From positions 2,914,001 to 2,978,000 of the forward strand of contig NZ_CCSF01000001.1 in NCBI RefSeq assembly GCF_000756775.1: 64,000 bases of DNA, in the 5' to 3' direction. Source of the DNA: Pseudomonas saudiphocaensis (GTDB taxonomy: Bacteria; Pseudomonadota; Gammaproteobacteria; Pseudomonadales; Pseudomonadaceae). A program made the translations under genes and the position numbers. Below, piece by piece: positions 56,090 to 64,000 of the stretch; the stretch's first letter is position 1, and each line of letters opens with the position of its first letter. The notes under the pieces are model-generated. The model did not search any database. It worked only from the letters and a program-made list of their open reading frames with translations, and was not told the origin of the DNA.

Positions 56090-57747
56090 CACATTGCACC
56101 CGTACGGAAGATGCCCATGTTCACACCGATGCCACGATGGTTCAGTTCCTCGTAGAACTCCGGCACCTGGCCGGTGGCCTGGAAGGTGCCGCGCACTCGG
56201 CCCTGTTCGTCGAAACCGTTCTGCTGGAAGGTGAAGATCTCGTTGAGCTGGATGGTGCTCTGCTCCATGCCGGTGAGCTCGGTGATGCTGGTGATGCGCC
56301 GCGAGCCGTCGCCGAAGCGGGTCTGCTGCACAATGATCTGCACCGCCGAGGCGATCTGTTCGCGAATGGCCTGCACCGGCAGGTCCATGCCCGCCATCAG
56401 CACCATCACCTCCAGACGGCGCAGCATGTCGCGCGGGCTGTTGGCATGGCCGGTTGTGAGCGAGCCGTCGTGGCCGGTGTTCATCGCCTGCAGCATGTCC
56501 AGCGCTTCGCCGCCACGGCATTCGCCGACCACGATGCGGTCGGGGCGCATCCGCAGACAGTTGCGCACCAGATCACGAATGGTCACTTGGCCCTTGCCTT
56601 CCATGTTGGCCGGCCGTGCCTCGAGCGAGACCACGTGTGGCTGCACCAGCTTCAGTTCGGCGGCGTCCTCGACGGTAACCACGCGCTCGTCCAGGGGGAT
56701 GAAGTTGGACAGGATGTTGAGCAGGGTGGTCTTGCCCGATCCGGTACCGCCGGAGACCACGATGTTCATGCGCTGCTCCACGGCCGTGCGCAGAAACTCA
56801 ACCATCGGTTCGTTGATCGAGCCGTATTTGATCAGGTCGTCGGTGGTGAGCTTCTTCTCGGAGAACTTACGGATGGTCAGGCACGGGCCGCGCAATGCCA
56901 GCGGAGGAATGATGGCGTTGACCCGCGAGCCGTCCTTGAGGCGCGCATCGACCATGGGCGAGCTTTCGTCGATACGCCGGCCCAGCGGCGAGATGATGCG
57001 CTCGATGGTCGACAGCACCGCGGCATTGGAACTGAAGTTGATGCTGGTCTTCTCCAGGCGTCCTGCGCGCTCGACGTAGATGTCGTCGTGGGCGTTGACC
57101 ATGATTTCGCTGACGCTCTTGTCGGCCAGCAAGTCTTCCAGCGGGCCCAGGCCGGTGGCCTCGTCGAGCACGATCTTGTGCAGCACCTCGCGCTTGACTG
57201 ACGGCGGCAAGCGCCCAGCCACCTGATTGAGCAGCTCATCGACCAGGTCTGAGAGGGTGGCGCGCACCTCCTCGGGGCCCATGCTGTCGAGGTTCATGCG
57301 CCTCAGGTCGAGGGCACGGAACAGCTCCAGTTGAACGAACTGTGCCCACTCCATGTAGGCTTCACGGCCGTCGTCAGTGACCTCGACGTCGACCGGCACC
57401 GCCGCTGCAATGGCCTCTTCGGTGCTGTCGGGCAACAGGGTTTCATTCTGTACCGCCAGTGGTCGCACCCGCACCAGGTAACTGCCGATGCCGATGACAT
57501 CCTCGGCGCTGAGCGGGCCATGGCGGTTGACCACGCGGTCGTTGACCCGTACTTCGTAGCCGCGGCTGACGTCCTCGACGAACAAGCCAGCCAGCGACTG
57601 CTCGATGCGCGCGTGCACCGGTGCGACCTTCCAGCCGCGCAGGCGAATCAGGCCGGTACGCGCCTTGCCCAGCTCGCAGATGGCGGTGGTACAGGTCAGC
57701 TTGTCGACGGGCTGGCCATCTTTGTAGGTAATTTCGATCTCGAACAT
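56089..57747 (-). CDS. tadA: FHA-TadA secretion ATPase
   Basis: 552 residues. Residues about 20-95 look like a forkhead-associated domain (ICELGKARTGLIRLRGWKVAPVHARIEQ ... DVIGIGSYLVRV), a phosphothreonine-binding fold. Residues 130-550 are TadA/VirB11-like: Walker A SGGTGSGKTTLLN at 332-344, Asp box VVTVEDAAELKLVQPHVVSLEARP, Walker B RMRPDRIVVGECRGGEALDMLQAMNTGHDGSLTTGHANS. The hexameric ATPase powers pilus assembly. The FHA fusion suggests control by protein phosphorylation. Eight bases after the secretin gene; no tadZ between them. Confidence 0.92.
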   Translation of the reverse strand: MFEIEITYKDGQPVDKLTCTTAICELGKARTGLIRLRGWKVAPVHARIEQSLAGLFVEDVSRGYEVRVNDRVVNRHGPLSAEDVIGIGSYLVRVRPLAVQNETLLPDSTEEAIAAAVPVDVEVTDDGREAYMEWAQFVQLELFRALDLRRMNLDSMGPEEVRATLSDLVDELLNQVAGRLPPSVKREVLHKIVLDEATGLGPLEDLLADKSVSEIMVNAHDDIYVERAGRLEKTSINFSSNAAVLSTIERIISPLGRRIDESSPMVDARLKDGSRVNAIIPPLALRGPCLTIRKFSEKKLTTDDLIKYGSINEPMVEFLRTAVEQRMNIVVSGGTGSGKTTLLNILSNFIPLDERVVTVEDAAELKLVQPHVVSLEARPANMEGKGQVTIRDLVRNCLRMRPDRIVVGECRGGEALDMLQAMNTGHDGSLTTGHANSPRDMLRRLEVMVLMAGMDLPVQAIREQIASAVQIIVQQTRFGDGSRRITSITELTGMEQSTIQLNEIFTFQQNGFDEQGRVRGTFQATGQVPEFYEELNHRGIGVNMGIFRTGAM

Positions 57748-57755
57748 GGCGCGCC

Positions 57756-59249
57756 TCAGTCGATCAGGTCGATGGAGCCGAAGGTGGCCTGGTATGTCTC
57801 GATCATCTTGTCCTGGCGCTCAAGTTCTTGCTGGGTCGGGCTGTTCGCTCCGGCAGTCATCAGCCGCGGGGTGATGAAGATCACCAGCTCGGTGCGGTTG
57901 GCTTTCCCGCTGCGGTTGCTAAACAGGCTGCCGATGAAGGGGACGTCTTTGAGAAAGACGATGCCTTCCTTGGTGGACTGACTGTCTTCGGTCACCAGGC
58001 CAGACAGCACCAGCGTTTCACCGACTTTCAGCTGTACTTCGTTCTCGGTGCGGCGGGTCTTGAATGCTGGGTATTCGCCGACCTGGTTGGCCTTGTCCAG
58101 TTGGCTGATCTCGGCGAGGACGTGGGTAGCGATCTGGTCGCTGCCGTAGAGCTGGGGGGCGATGTTGAGCAGGATGCCGAAGTCCTTGTACTCCACCGAT
58201 GGGCCATTGATGCTGCTGGTGACAACGGGTACCTGGCCGCCGACAGTCAGCTCGGCCTTGCCGCCACTGCGTGCTGACAGGCGCGGGGAGGCGAGGGTGA
58301 GGGCCGAGCCGTTTTTTTCGAGCAAGTTGATGCGTGAGGTCAATTCGCTGGCAATGCCCCAGTAAGCGTGCGAGCCGGCGCCACCGACCACCTGATTGAG
58401 GGCATCGAAGGTGCCGCCGGCGCTGTCGAACTGGCCGCGGTAAAGGTTATTTGTGCCGCCGTCGGCATTGAACGCCAGCGTCGGGCCATTGATGGAAGTG
58501 CTCCAGTTGACGCCAAGCTCTTCAACGTCATCCTTGGCGAACTCAGTGATGCGTACGTCGAAGTAGATCATCGGCGCCAGGAACTCGGACATCGGCTGCG
58601 CCAGTACCAGTACATCGGGATAGCGCTCCTTGAGCAGGTCGATGCGGCTCATATCCACGGCGTGCAGGTCGCCGTCGATGACGATCTGGCGGCCTACGGA
58701 TTTGATCTTGATCCCTGGAATCTGCCCCAGCATGGCCTGCACTTCAGCCAGCACCTCCCCGGAGTCGGCCTTGGTGGCCGCGCCGCTTTGCTCTTCAGCC
58801 AGCACCAGCACGTTGTCGTAGAATTTCGCCGCTTCCTTGACGCGGGTGAGGTATTCCCCGCTGAGGCGGCCTTCGAGCACCACCTGGCGGCCGACGGTAC
58901 GAATCTTCAGGCCCGGGATATCGCTGAGCAGTGCCTTGAGTTCGCCAAACTGGCGGTAGCCGTTGGCCTTGGCCACGACCACGCTCAGCTGCTTGCGAGT
59001 GTCATCGTCGAACCAGATCTGCACCGTGGTTTCACCCGGTTGCTGGGCGGTCACCACGATTTCCTCGTTCTTCAGCATGGTCGCGCTGATGATTTCAACG
59101 TTGCCGACGGCCACTCGCTCGACGCCTGGTGCTTCCAGTACGCGAACATCGCCGTCATAGAGGACAACGGCGTTGGGGAGCTCGGCAGCATGGCCGGCAC
59201 CGCTTAGGCACAGGGCGCAGAGAACGCCGAATACGCTTTGTTTTTTCAT
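57756..59249 (-). CDS. rcpA: Tad outer-membrane secretin RcpA/CpaC
   Basis: 497 residues. Signal peptide MKKQSVFGVLCALCLSGAGHA, an N-terminal pilus-secretin domain (ELPNAVVLYDGDVRVLEAPGVERVAVGN), two BON-like halves each carrying an IPG(L/I)KI-x-(T/S)VGRQ(V/I)V pattern, and a C-terminal secretin barrel (about 260-470) with LASPRLSARSGGKAELTVGGQVPV and VGETLVLSGLV. It forms the outer-membrane pore for the pilus. Confidence 0.93.
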   Translation of the reverse strand: MKKQSVFGVLCALCLSGAGHAAELPNAVVLYDGDVRVLEAPGVERVAVGNVEIISATMLKNEEIVVTAQQPGETTVQIWFDDDTRKQLSVVVAKANGYRQFGELKALLSDIPGLKIRTVGRQVVLEGRLSGEYLTRVKEAAKFYDNVLVLAEEQSGAATKADSGEVLAEVQAMLGQIPGIKIKSVGRQIVIDGDLHAVDMSRIDLLKERYPDVLVLAQPMSEFLAPMIYFDVRITEFAKDDVEELGVNWSTSINGPTLAFNADGGTNNLYRGQFDSAGGTFDALNQVVGGAGSHAYWGIASELTSRINLLEKNGSALTLASPRLSARSGGKAELTVGGQVPVVTSSINGPSVEYKDFGILLNIAPQLYGSDQIATHVLAEISQLDKANQVGEYPAFKTRRTENEVQLKVGETLVLSGLVTEDSQSTKEGIVFLKDVPFIGSLFSNRSGKANRTELVIFITPRLMTAGANSPTQQELERQDKMIETYQATFGSIDLID

Positions 59250-59314
59250 GATTGCCCCAGCAAAACTTCTAAGGTGGTGATCACGTGCCGCAACGCGGCA
59301 CGTTGAGGTTCTGG

Positions 59315-61348
59315 TTATTCCAGACGCAGCGTCTGAACCGGAATCACGCCGTTGCTGCCGGTTCCTCCGGGAATGAACTGGATCATGCGGCTGGCGTCGC
59401 GCTTGTTTGCATTGGGGCCGGCATTGCGAGGGGATTCCAGGGTGACGGTGACGCCGCGGTAGAGAACATTGCCGTTGGCATCGATCACCTTGCCGTCGAC
59501 CAGGCGGCCGATCAGCTTGCCGTCGGCGCCGTAGACGCGGTCGCCACGCAGGGTGCCGATCACGTTGCCCTGGGCGTCGCGGACGACCTGCACGACGTCC
59601 TGCTGCACGTCGAGGCTGGAGCCGTCGATGGCATTCCCGCTGCCATCCAGGGCCTTGCCGTCCTTGACCGAGCCGACGGTGCGGCCCTGGGCGTCGACGA
59701 TCTTGTCGCCAACCACGGTGCCGATCACGTTGCCGTTGGCATCGCGTACCACCTGGGCGGCATCGGCCAGTGGCTTGCCGTCGGCGCCGAGCAGGGCCTG
59801 TTCGACTTCTCCGAGCACCTTGCCGTTGGCGTCGACCGCCTTGCCGTCCTTGACGCTACCCAACACGTTGCCCTCGGCGTCGACCAGCTTGCCATCGGTA
59901 ATGGTGCCGAGGATCTTGCCATCGGCGCCGCGCACAACTTCGCCCATTTCGCCGACCAGGTTGCCGTTGGCGTCGAACAGGGCGGTGCTCAGGGTGCCGA
60001 GAATCTTGCCGTCCAGACCGATGGCCTGGCCGTCCCTGACGTGACCGATGAGCACGCCGTTGGCATCCTTGATCTCGTCGCCATGGACGAATCCAATGAC
60101 CTTGCCGTTTGCGTCACGTACTACCGGACGTTCATGGGTTTGCGCTGCTGCAGGGCTTTGCACCTGGGAGCTGCGCATATCGATGACCTGGCCGCTGGCG
60201 TCTAGCGCGACGTTTTCCTCGACGCGTCCAAGACTCTGGCCATCCATGCCGATAGCCTTGCCGTCTTCGTATTTGCCGATGACCTGGCCGTTGCGGTCGA
60301 CTACCTGACCGTTAACCACCTTGCCGATGACATTGCCGGCCTCGTCACGTATCACGGTGGCCTGTTCGCGCATCCGCAGTAGCGGATCGTCGGCAGAAAG
60401 ACCACGCACGATGCGGCCCATGATCTTGCCGTCCAGACCGATGGCCTTACCGTCAACAATATGGCCGATGATGCGACCGTCGTGATCGACCACGTTGTCG
60501 CCGACGATGCGCCCTAGCAGTTTGCCGTTGGCGTCGAGTACGACGTCGACGGTTTCGGCCGGGAGCGGGTCGAGCAGGTTGGCCACTGTGATCTGATCCA
60601 GCGAAGCAATGCTGGTGTCCTTCGGATTACGCAGTACCGCTACCAGCTCGCCGGCCTTTTCTGCCACTTCGACACGTGCTGCCTGCGCTGGCGTCAGCAT
60701 CAGCGACAGGGTAGAGAAACTCATGTTGAAGCCATCGGACGAGTTGCGGTCGTAGTGTTTCTCGTACTTCTTGCCCTTGGCGTCTTCACGTCCTGCGGCC
60801 AGCACTTCTACGTTTTCTAGCACGGTCATGACGACCTGGTCGGAATAGTTGGGTTGCTGCTGCAGGCCGACGTCGTTCGCGGAGAAGCTGCCCAGCAGGT
60901 CGATGCGATCGCCCGGGCGCAGCATGCCGTCGAAAGAGTTGATCTTGTTGACCTGCACGGTCTTGATGCGCTTGCCCAGTTCGACGTTTTCCGAAAGGCG
61001 CGAGATGCGGCTGCTTTCCAGTGCATCCCAGGTGATCGGCCGGCCACGTTGCAGCGGATTAACTACCATGCGGTTTTCAACGCGCGGCCAGTCTTCGGCC
61101 AGCACCGCATTGGAAGGCAGGTAGTCACGGGGCACGTCCATGGCCGCAACATTTTCCCGGGACAGCGTCTGGGATTTGCCGATGTCTTCCTTGGGCACTA
61201 CCACCGAGGTCATGATCTGGGTGGCGGGCTTGTAAGCAGCCTTGTACTGGGACTCCTTGGCCTTCAGGTACGCCCAGCCCAGAAACGCGGCCAGCAACCC
61301 GCAGGCGATGGCGATTAGCAGTAGTTTTTTACCTGAGACCGATGACAT
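59315..61348 (-). CDS. rcpC: RcpC/CpaB-type Tad protein with a giant repeat insertion
   Basis: 677 residues, about twice the usual length near 300. The front half is normal: an N-terminal membrane anchor (KKLLLIAIACGLLAAFLGWAYL), a SAF-like domain (about 46-110, VVPKEDIGKSQTLSRENVAAMDVP) and an RcpC core (NKINSFDGMLRPGDRIDLLGSF ... LSLMLTPAQAARVEVAEKAGELVAVLRNPKD). Residues about 269-631 are degenerate repeats around D-A-x-G-x-V/L-I/L-G. After them comes the short end RGVTVTLES. RcpC is periplasmic and assists secretin or pilus function. The repeats should face the periplasm or the pilus channel. Start ATG 61348. Confidence 0.88.
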   Translation of the reverse strand: MSSVSGKKLLLIAIACGLLAAFLGWAYLKAKESQYKAAYKPATQIMTSVVVPKEDIGKSQTLSRENVAAMDVPRDYLPSNAVLAEDWPRVENRMVVNPLQRGRPITWDALESSRISRLSENVELGKRIKTVQVNKINSFDGMLRPGDRIDLLGSFSANDVGLQQQPNYSDQVVMTVLENVEVLAAGREDAKGKKYEKHYDRNSSDGFNMSFSTLSLMLTPAQAARVEVAEKAGELVAVLRNPKDTSIASLDQITVANLLDPLPAETVDVVLDANGKLLGRIVGDNVVDHDGRIIGHIVDGKAIGLDGKIMGRIVRGLSADDPLLRMREQATVIRDEAGNVIGKVVNGQVVDRNGQVIGKYEDGKAIGMDGQSLGRVEENVALDASGQVIDMRSSQVQSPAAAQTHERPVVRDANGKVIGFVHGDEIKDANGVLIGHVRDGQAIGLDGKILGTLSTALFDANGNLVGEMGEVVRGADGKILGTITDGKLVDAEGNVLGSVKDGKAVDANGKVLGEVEQALLGADGKPLADAAQVVRDANGNVIGTVVGDKIVDAQGRTVGSVKDGKALDGSGNAIDGSSLDVQQDVVQVVRDAQGNVIGTLRGDRVYGADGKLIGRLVDGKVIDANGNVLYRGVTVTLESPRNAGPNANKRDASRMIQFIPGGTGSNGVIPVQTLRLE
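59456..60544 (-). repeat. Coding repeats inside rcpC
   Basis: About 24 short units of roughly 13-17 residues, built on D-x-x-G-x-x-I/L-G-x-(V/I)-x-x-G-x-x-V/I, grouped in about six larger blocks. The later blocks begin VxRDxxG(N/K)VIG or VVRGADGKILG. At base level TTGCCGTTGGCRTC-type words recur (for example near 59470, 59730, 59820, 59961 and 60520), but copies differ in sequence, so the array is old or under selection for protein pattern rather than a recent DNA expansion. Confidence 0.85.
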
Positions 61349-61404
61349 GTTGCTCCCCGTTCATAAACGCCCCCGGCACTGCGAGGCGACTGCAATGTGT
61401 TTTT

Positions 61405-62379
61405 TTATTTGTCTGATACAACCCAATGCCCGCCCGGATAGAGCGTGGCCTGCTTGGCGGCGTTACAAGCGCTGGCGGTAGTCTTCACATGGCGCAGGGA
61501 GGCTGGATCTGCCAGCGCCCGTTTGCCTGAATTGCCCAGCGTGGCGACCGGTGTGCTTAAGCTGCCCACGGAAATGATTTCGATGTCAGCCATCTGCGCG
61601 TTGCTCATGACCACGCACGGCGAGAGGTTTTCCCACCCCGCTGGCGGGGTGGCGTAGGCCACGCTGAGCAGTTGTTCAGCACTGGCGTTCAGGCCGCCTG
61701 CGCGCAGGTCGGTCTGTGCGTACACGCTGGCCAGGCCATAGATCTTTCCGCGTGACTCGAAGCCCGCGGGCTGCTTGCTGTCGCCTACGTACAGGGTGTT
61801 GCTGGGCTCGCGTTTATCCACCGTGACGCCGCTGGGCAGGGTCATGGGGCGGTAGCTGCCGGGATGGTAGTAGCCGCCGTTGTGGTAATAGGCAAAGCCC
61901 AGCAGGTTGCCTTGTGCGTCGTATAGCGCCTGAAGTGTCAGGGCGTTGCCGCCTGCGTCGATCGGGGTGGCGCTGACCGGGTTGCCGTTGCCGTCCACGC
62001 ACAGGCCGGTCAAGTCACAGGTGGCGACGGTCTCGCCGTTTTTATCGACGTATCTGTCGCCGTCCTGAATACCGATCAGGTTGCCCAGTTCGTCGAATAT
62101 GCCCGTGGGCAGGCTAGCGACTGGTAGCTCGATATCGGGCTGGCTGCCCTCGGTGGAACCATCGTCATAGTCCTCGCCAGGGACCACCTCGCTGTAACGC
62201 ACGCGATGGCTGTCATACAGCTGCACGCGGTTCATCTCGCGGGACTGCGTGGCGTAGTTGTCATGCACGGCATCGAAGATGTTTTCGACGTCAGTCAGGG
62301 TGGCGACCAATACCGCCCCGGTAACGCCTAACACGACCAGGTATTCGGTCATTGACTGCCCAAGTTGCCTGCTGCGCAT
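61405..62379 (-). CDS. Pseudopilin-like protein with repeat-bearing ectodomain
   Basis: 324 residues from ATG 62379. The N-terminus MRSRQLGQSMTEYLVVLGVTG is a Tad-type prepilin signal (processing before SMTEY) with one helix. The ectodomain contains FDELGNLIGIQDGDRYVDKNG, LCVDGNGNPVS and LYDAQGNLLGFAYY, the same D-x-x-G-N-x-I/L-G units as RcpC. Several cysteines (ATCDLTGLC, SPCVVMS, SACNAAK) may form disulphides. It could be a minor pilin or tip adhesin. Longer upstream reading is another frame of the next gene. It is 56 bases ahead of rcpC. Confidence 0.82.
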   Translation of the reverse strand: MRSRQLGQSMTEYLVVLGVTGAVLVATLTDVENIFDAVHDNYATQSREMNRVQLYDSHRVRYSEVVPGEDYDDGSTEGSQPDIELPVASLPTGIFDELGNLIGIQDGDRYVDKNGETVATCDLTGLCVDGNGNPVSATPIDAGGNALTLQALYDAQGNLLGFAYYHNGGYYHPGSYRPMTLPSGVTVDKREPSNTLYVGDSKQPAGFESRGKIYGLASVYAQTDLRAGGLNASAEQLLSVAYATPPAGWENLSPCVVMSNAQMADIEIISVGSLSTPVATLGNSGKRALADPASLRHVKTTASACNAAKQATLYPGGHWVVSDK

Positions 62380-62381
62380 GA

Positions 62382-63053
62382 TCACTGATCCATCCGTGTG
62401 AGCAGGACCTGGGTATTGGTTTCGTGGCGCAGCAGGCCGATTGTCAGCAGTTCGCGGCCCTTGGCGTAGTTGAGCACGACGCTGCCAGCCAGGGTGCTGC
62501 GGTGCTCCAGCTGCCATCCACGGTGGAGCATTTCGCTCTCGTACCAGGCGCGGGTGCGCTGGATGTCGTCGGCGACCAACAGCATGGTTACGCGCCCCTT
62601 GCGCAGTGGGTCGTCGCTTTGCATATCGCTGACCACCTGCGCTTCGGCGGGCATGGGTACGCCTTCGCCGAGACGCCGATCGCTGGCCCCTGCGACCGGG
62701 GGATTGGTCAGCATCAGCTTGCCGTAGCTGTAGCGCTCGTTCTGCGCCTGCACCTGCACCATCATCATGCACTGGTTGTTGATGTGCAGGATCTGCTCCC
62801 AGGGGCCAAAGGTCGTGTAATCGACGGCCTCTTTCCATTGCTTGCCGTAGAAATCCTTGACCTGCCGGGGGGTGGCGGGCACACGGAAGCTGCGCACATT
62901 CATGGCGGTGTTGTTCCACTGCATGCCGTCGGCAATCGCGCCGACCAGCATGGCGTCCATGCGTGGGAAGTCGTCGTGGTCGCACTCGGCATATGCGCTT
63001 GTGCCAAGCAGGCCAAGCAGGGGCAGGGCGACCAGGGGCCAGTGCTTAATCAT
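62382..63053 (-). CDS. Periplasmic hypothetical protein of the tad operon
   Basis: 223 residues from ATG 63053. Signal peptide MIKHWPLVALPLLGLLGTSAYA with cleavage before ECDHDDF. The mature part has no motif I recognise; DDIQRTRAWYESEMLHRGWQLEHRST resembles a ferredoxin-like strand-helix pattern found in small periplasmic domains, a weak impression only. It overlaps the preceding TadE-like gene by eight bases and ends two bases before the pseudopilin gene, so it belongs to the operon. Confidence 0.78.
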   Translation of the reverse strand: MIKHWPLVALPLLGLLGTSAYAECDHDDFPRMDAMLVGAIADGMQWNNTAMNVRSFRVPATPRQVKDFYGKQWKEAVDYTTFGPWEQILHINNQCMMMVQVQAQNERYSYGKLMLTNPPVAGASDRRLGEGVPMPAEAQVVSDMQSDDPLRKGRVTMLLVADDIQRTRAWYESEMLHRGWQLEHRSTLAGSVVLNYAKGRELLTIGLLRHETNTQVLLTRMDQ

Positions 63054-64000
63054 TGAAATAACAAAAACCGGTTCGTGGATTACAGGCCACCGAGTCGCCG
63101 GGAATCGGGTCGGTGTTGACGGGGGCCAGGTCGATATGCCTGAACGACGGCTCCATGATGCTGACGGCCGTCTTGATGACGTCCCACAGGAGGTTGTCTT
63201 CCAATCCGGTGCCGAGGACGAAGTCGTCGGATTTTTCACGCATGTGAAGTTCGTCCTGCGCCACCCAGGCATCGGCCAGAATCGCCGAGCGGGCATTGAC
63301 CGATAATGGCGCAGCGCCGATCAGTGGCGTGCTGCCCAGGGTGCTGCCGGTCAGCGAAACCGGGATGCGTACGTCACTGCTATAGAGGTTGCGGCGGGGG
63401 TGGGCGATCTGTAGCAAATCGTCGTCGCCGCGGCCAAAACTGAGGATGTCCACCGCCTTGGTGACCGGGCTCATCAGCGCGTTGTAACCGCCGGTCAATG
63501 TGTCGGCGACCGAGGTGGGCGTGCTGTTGCTCATGCTCGAGCCAGCTGCGCTGGCGCCACTGTTGACCATGGGTTGGCTCTGGCCGCTGGTCCAGCGCCA
63601 GAAACGGTTGATCATGCTATTGCCAGGAGCTTCAACATCCTCATTGGTAAAAGGCCGAGCCGCCTGTCCATACGCCAGCAGACGGTTTTCCGCGCTGTTG
63701 AAGATGTCTTCATTGCTGCGGGTGGGTAAGCCGTCCACGGTATCGAGGCGTGCATACAGGCTTCGATCGGAGGGAGACAAGGAAGAAATCTGGTCTCGGT
63801 CGTATTGCGACGGGCTGTGGCCGCTTTTGCTCTGCCCGATGTAGTCCTCGGGCGTGCCGTACCACACGGTGCGCTCCCAGGCTGCATAGCGCGCCATCTC
63901 CTGGGATTTGTAAGCCATATCGGTAAGCTTGCCGATCACCGGTACGGCAACGAACATCAGCAATACGCAGCCGGCGACCATGACCACGAATTCGGCCATG
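63046..64000 (-). CDS. Large TadE-like protein (partial at the window edge)
   Basis: At least 317 residues; the 5' end lies outside the window. The first visible residues MAEFVVMVAGCVLLMFVAVPVIGKL are the hydrophobic pilin-like helix normally preceded by a G-Q processing site, so the visible Met is probably internal. The ectodomain is Ser/Thr-rich in the middle (NSGASAAGSSMSNSTPTS) and ends with two cysteines (VACNPRTGFCYFND). A structural or minor subunit of the Tad apparatus is likely. Confidence 0.75.
   Translation of the reverse strand, partial: MAEFVVMVAGCVLLMFVAVPVIGKLTDMAYKSQEMARYAAWERTVWYGTPEDYIGQSKSGHSPSQYDRDQISSLSPSDRSLYARLDTVDGLPTRSNEDIFNSAENRLLAYGQAARPFTNEDVEAPGNSMINRFWRWTSGQSQPMVNSGASAAGSSMSNSTPTSVADTLTGGYNALMSPVTKAVDILSFGRGDDDLLQIAHPRRNLYSSDVRIPVSLTGSTLGSTPLIGAAPLSVNARSAILADAWVAQDELHMREKSDDFVLGTGLEDNLLWDVIKTAVSIMEPSFRHIDLAPVNTDPIPGDSVACNPRTGFCYFND

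Noticed and set aside
59285-60205. Repetitive plus-strand open frame opposite the rcpC repeats
   Set aside because: Its apparent repeats (VGID/ADQ-type) merely mirror the coding repeats of rcpC; it lacks a ribosome-binding site.
59456-60544. Repeats considered as a CRISPR array
   Set aside because: Units are in-frame coding repeats of variable sequence without constant repeats and unique spacers, and no cas genes are present.

Overview
The window looks like chromosome of a high-GC Pseudomonas-type gammaproteobacterium (Pseudomonas sensu lato). A Stutzerimonas/P. stutzeri-like member is my best guess, because a second ammonium transporter follows glnK there. The evidence is family content (AlgC with a long N-terminal extension, SutA, PauR, DadA, cytochrome c5, MdcABCDEGH) and gene order. 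From argB (about 20 kb) to sutA (about 52.7 kb) the order argB-algC-dut-coaBC-radC ... oxidoreductase-lrp-dadA-ridA-pauR-cytochrome c5-xpt ... rep-betT-comM-ubiK-glnK-amtB-yjbQ-sutA follows, as I remember it, the P. aeruginosa PA5323 to PA5285 order. No rRNA, tRNA, CRISPR array, intact insertion sequence or prophage was seen.

Layout. 0-4.4 kb: the 3' end of glgP, fbp, a DUF924 gene, phnN, a small DedA-like membrane protein and a DUF1615 lipoprotein. 4.5-11.3 kb: a tightly overlapping malonate decarboxylase operon, mdcABCDEGH, followed by a decayed malonate permease gene (mdcM lacks its 5' end and is frameshifted; mdcL is absent). 11.6-13.1 kb: a cstA-family transporter. 13.1-13.9 kb: a gene-free, repeat-like intergenic element. 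14.0-18.2 kb: a DctPQM-type TRAP transporter and an MdcR-like LysR regulator, probably the working malonate uptake and control system. 18.3-33 kb: housekeeping genes (argB, algC, dut, coaBC, radC) plus a chemoreceptor with a C-terminal sensor, a phospholipase-D-like lipoprotein and a FAD oxidoreductase. 31.8-36.2 kb: lrp, dadA, a YkvI-like transporter, ridA and pauR, with no dadX. 37.7-43 kb: a GAPDH-like/cyclodeaminase pair, then an iron-dependent alcohol dehydrogenase, an MmsA-type CoA-acylating dehydrogenase and an IclR regulator. 43.3-52.8 kb: rep, betT, comM, ubiK, glnK, a remnant of one amtB, an intact second amt gene, yjbQ and sutA.

52.9-64 kb (minus strand, running off the right edge): a Tad/Flp-type pilus or secretion operon. 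In transcription order it encodes a large TadE-like protein, a periplasmic protein, a pseudopilin-like protein with a long ectodomain, RcpC/CpaB, the RcpA/CpaC secretin, an FHA-TadA ATPase, TadB, TadC, a DUF192 protein, a TadD-like TPR lipoprotein and a TadE pseudopilin. Its most unusual part is RcpC, enlarged to 677 residues by about 360 residues of degenerate D-x-x-G-x-x-I/L-G repeats. The neighbouring pseudopilin-like protein carries several units of the same kind. No TadZ gene lies between the secretin and the ATPase, and no Flp pilin gene is visible in the window. I regard this Tad variant as the best candidate for an undescribed system here. The mdcLM decay with a TRAP transporter beside an MdcR-like regulator is the second.
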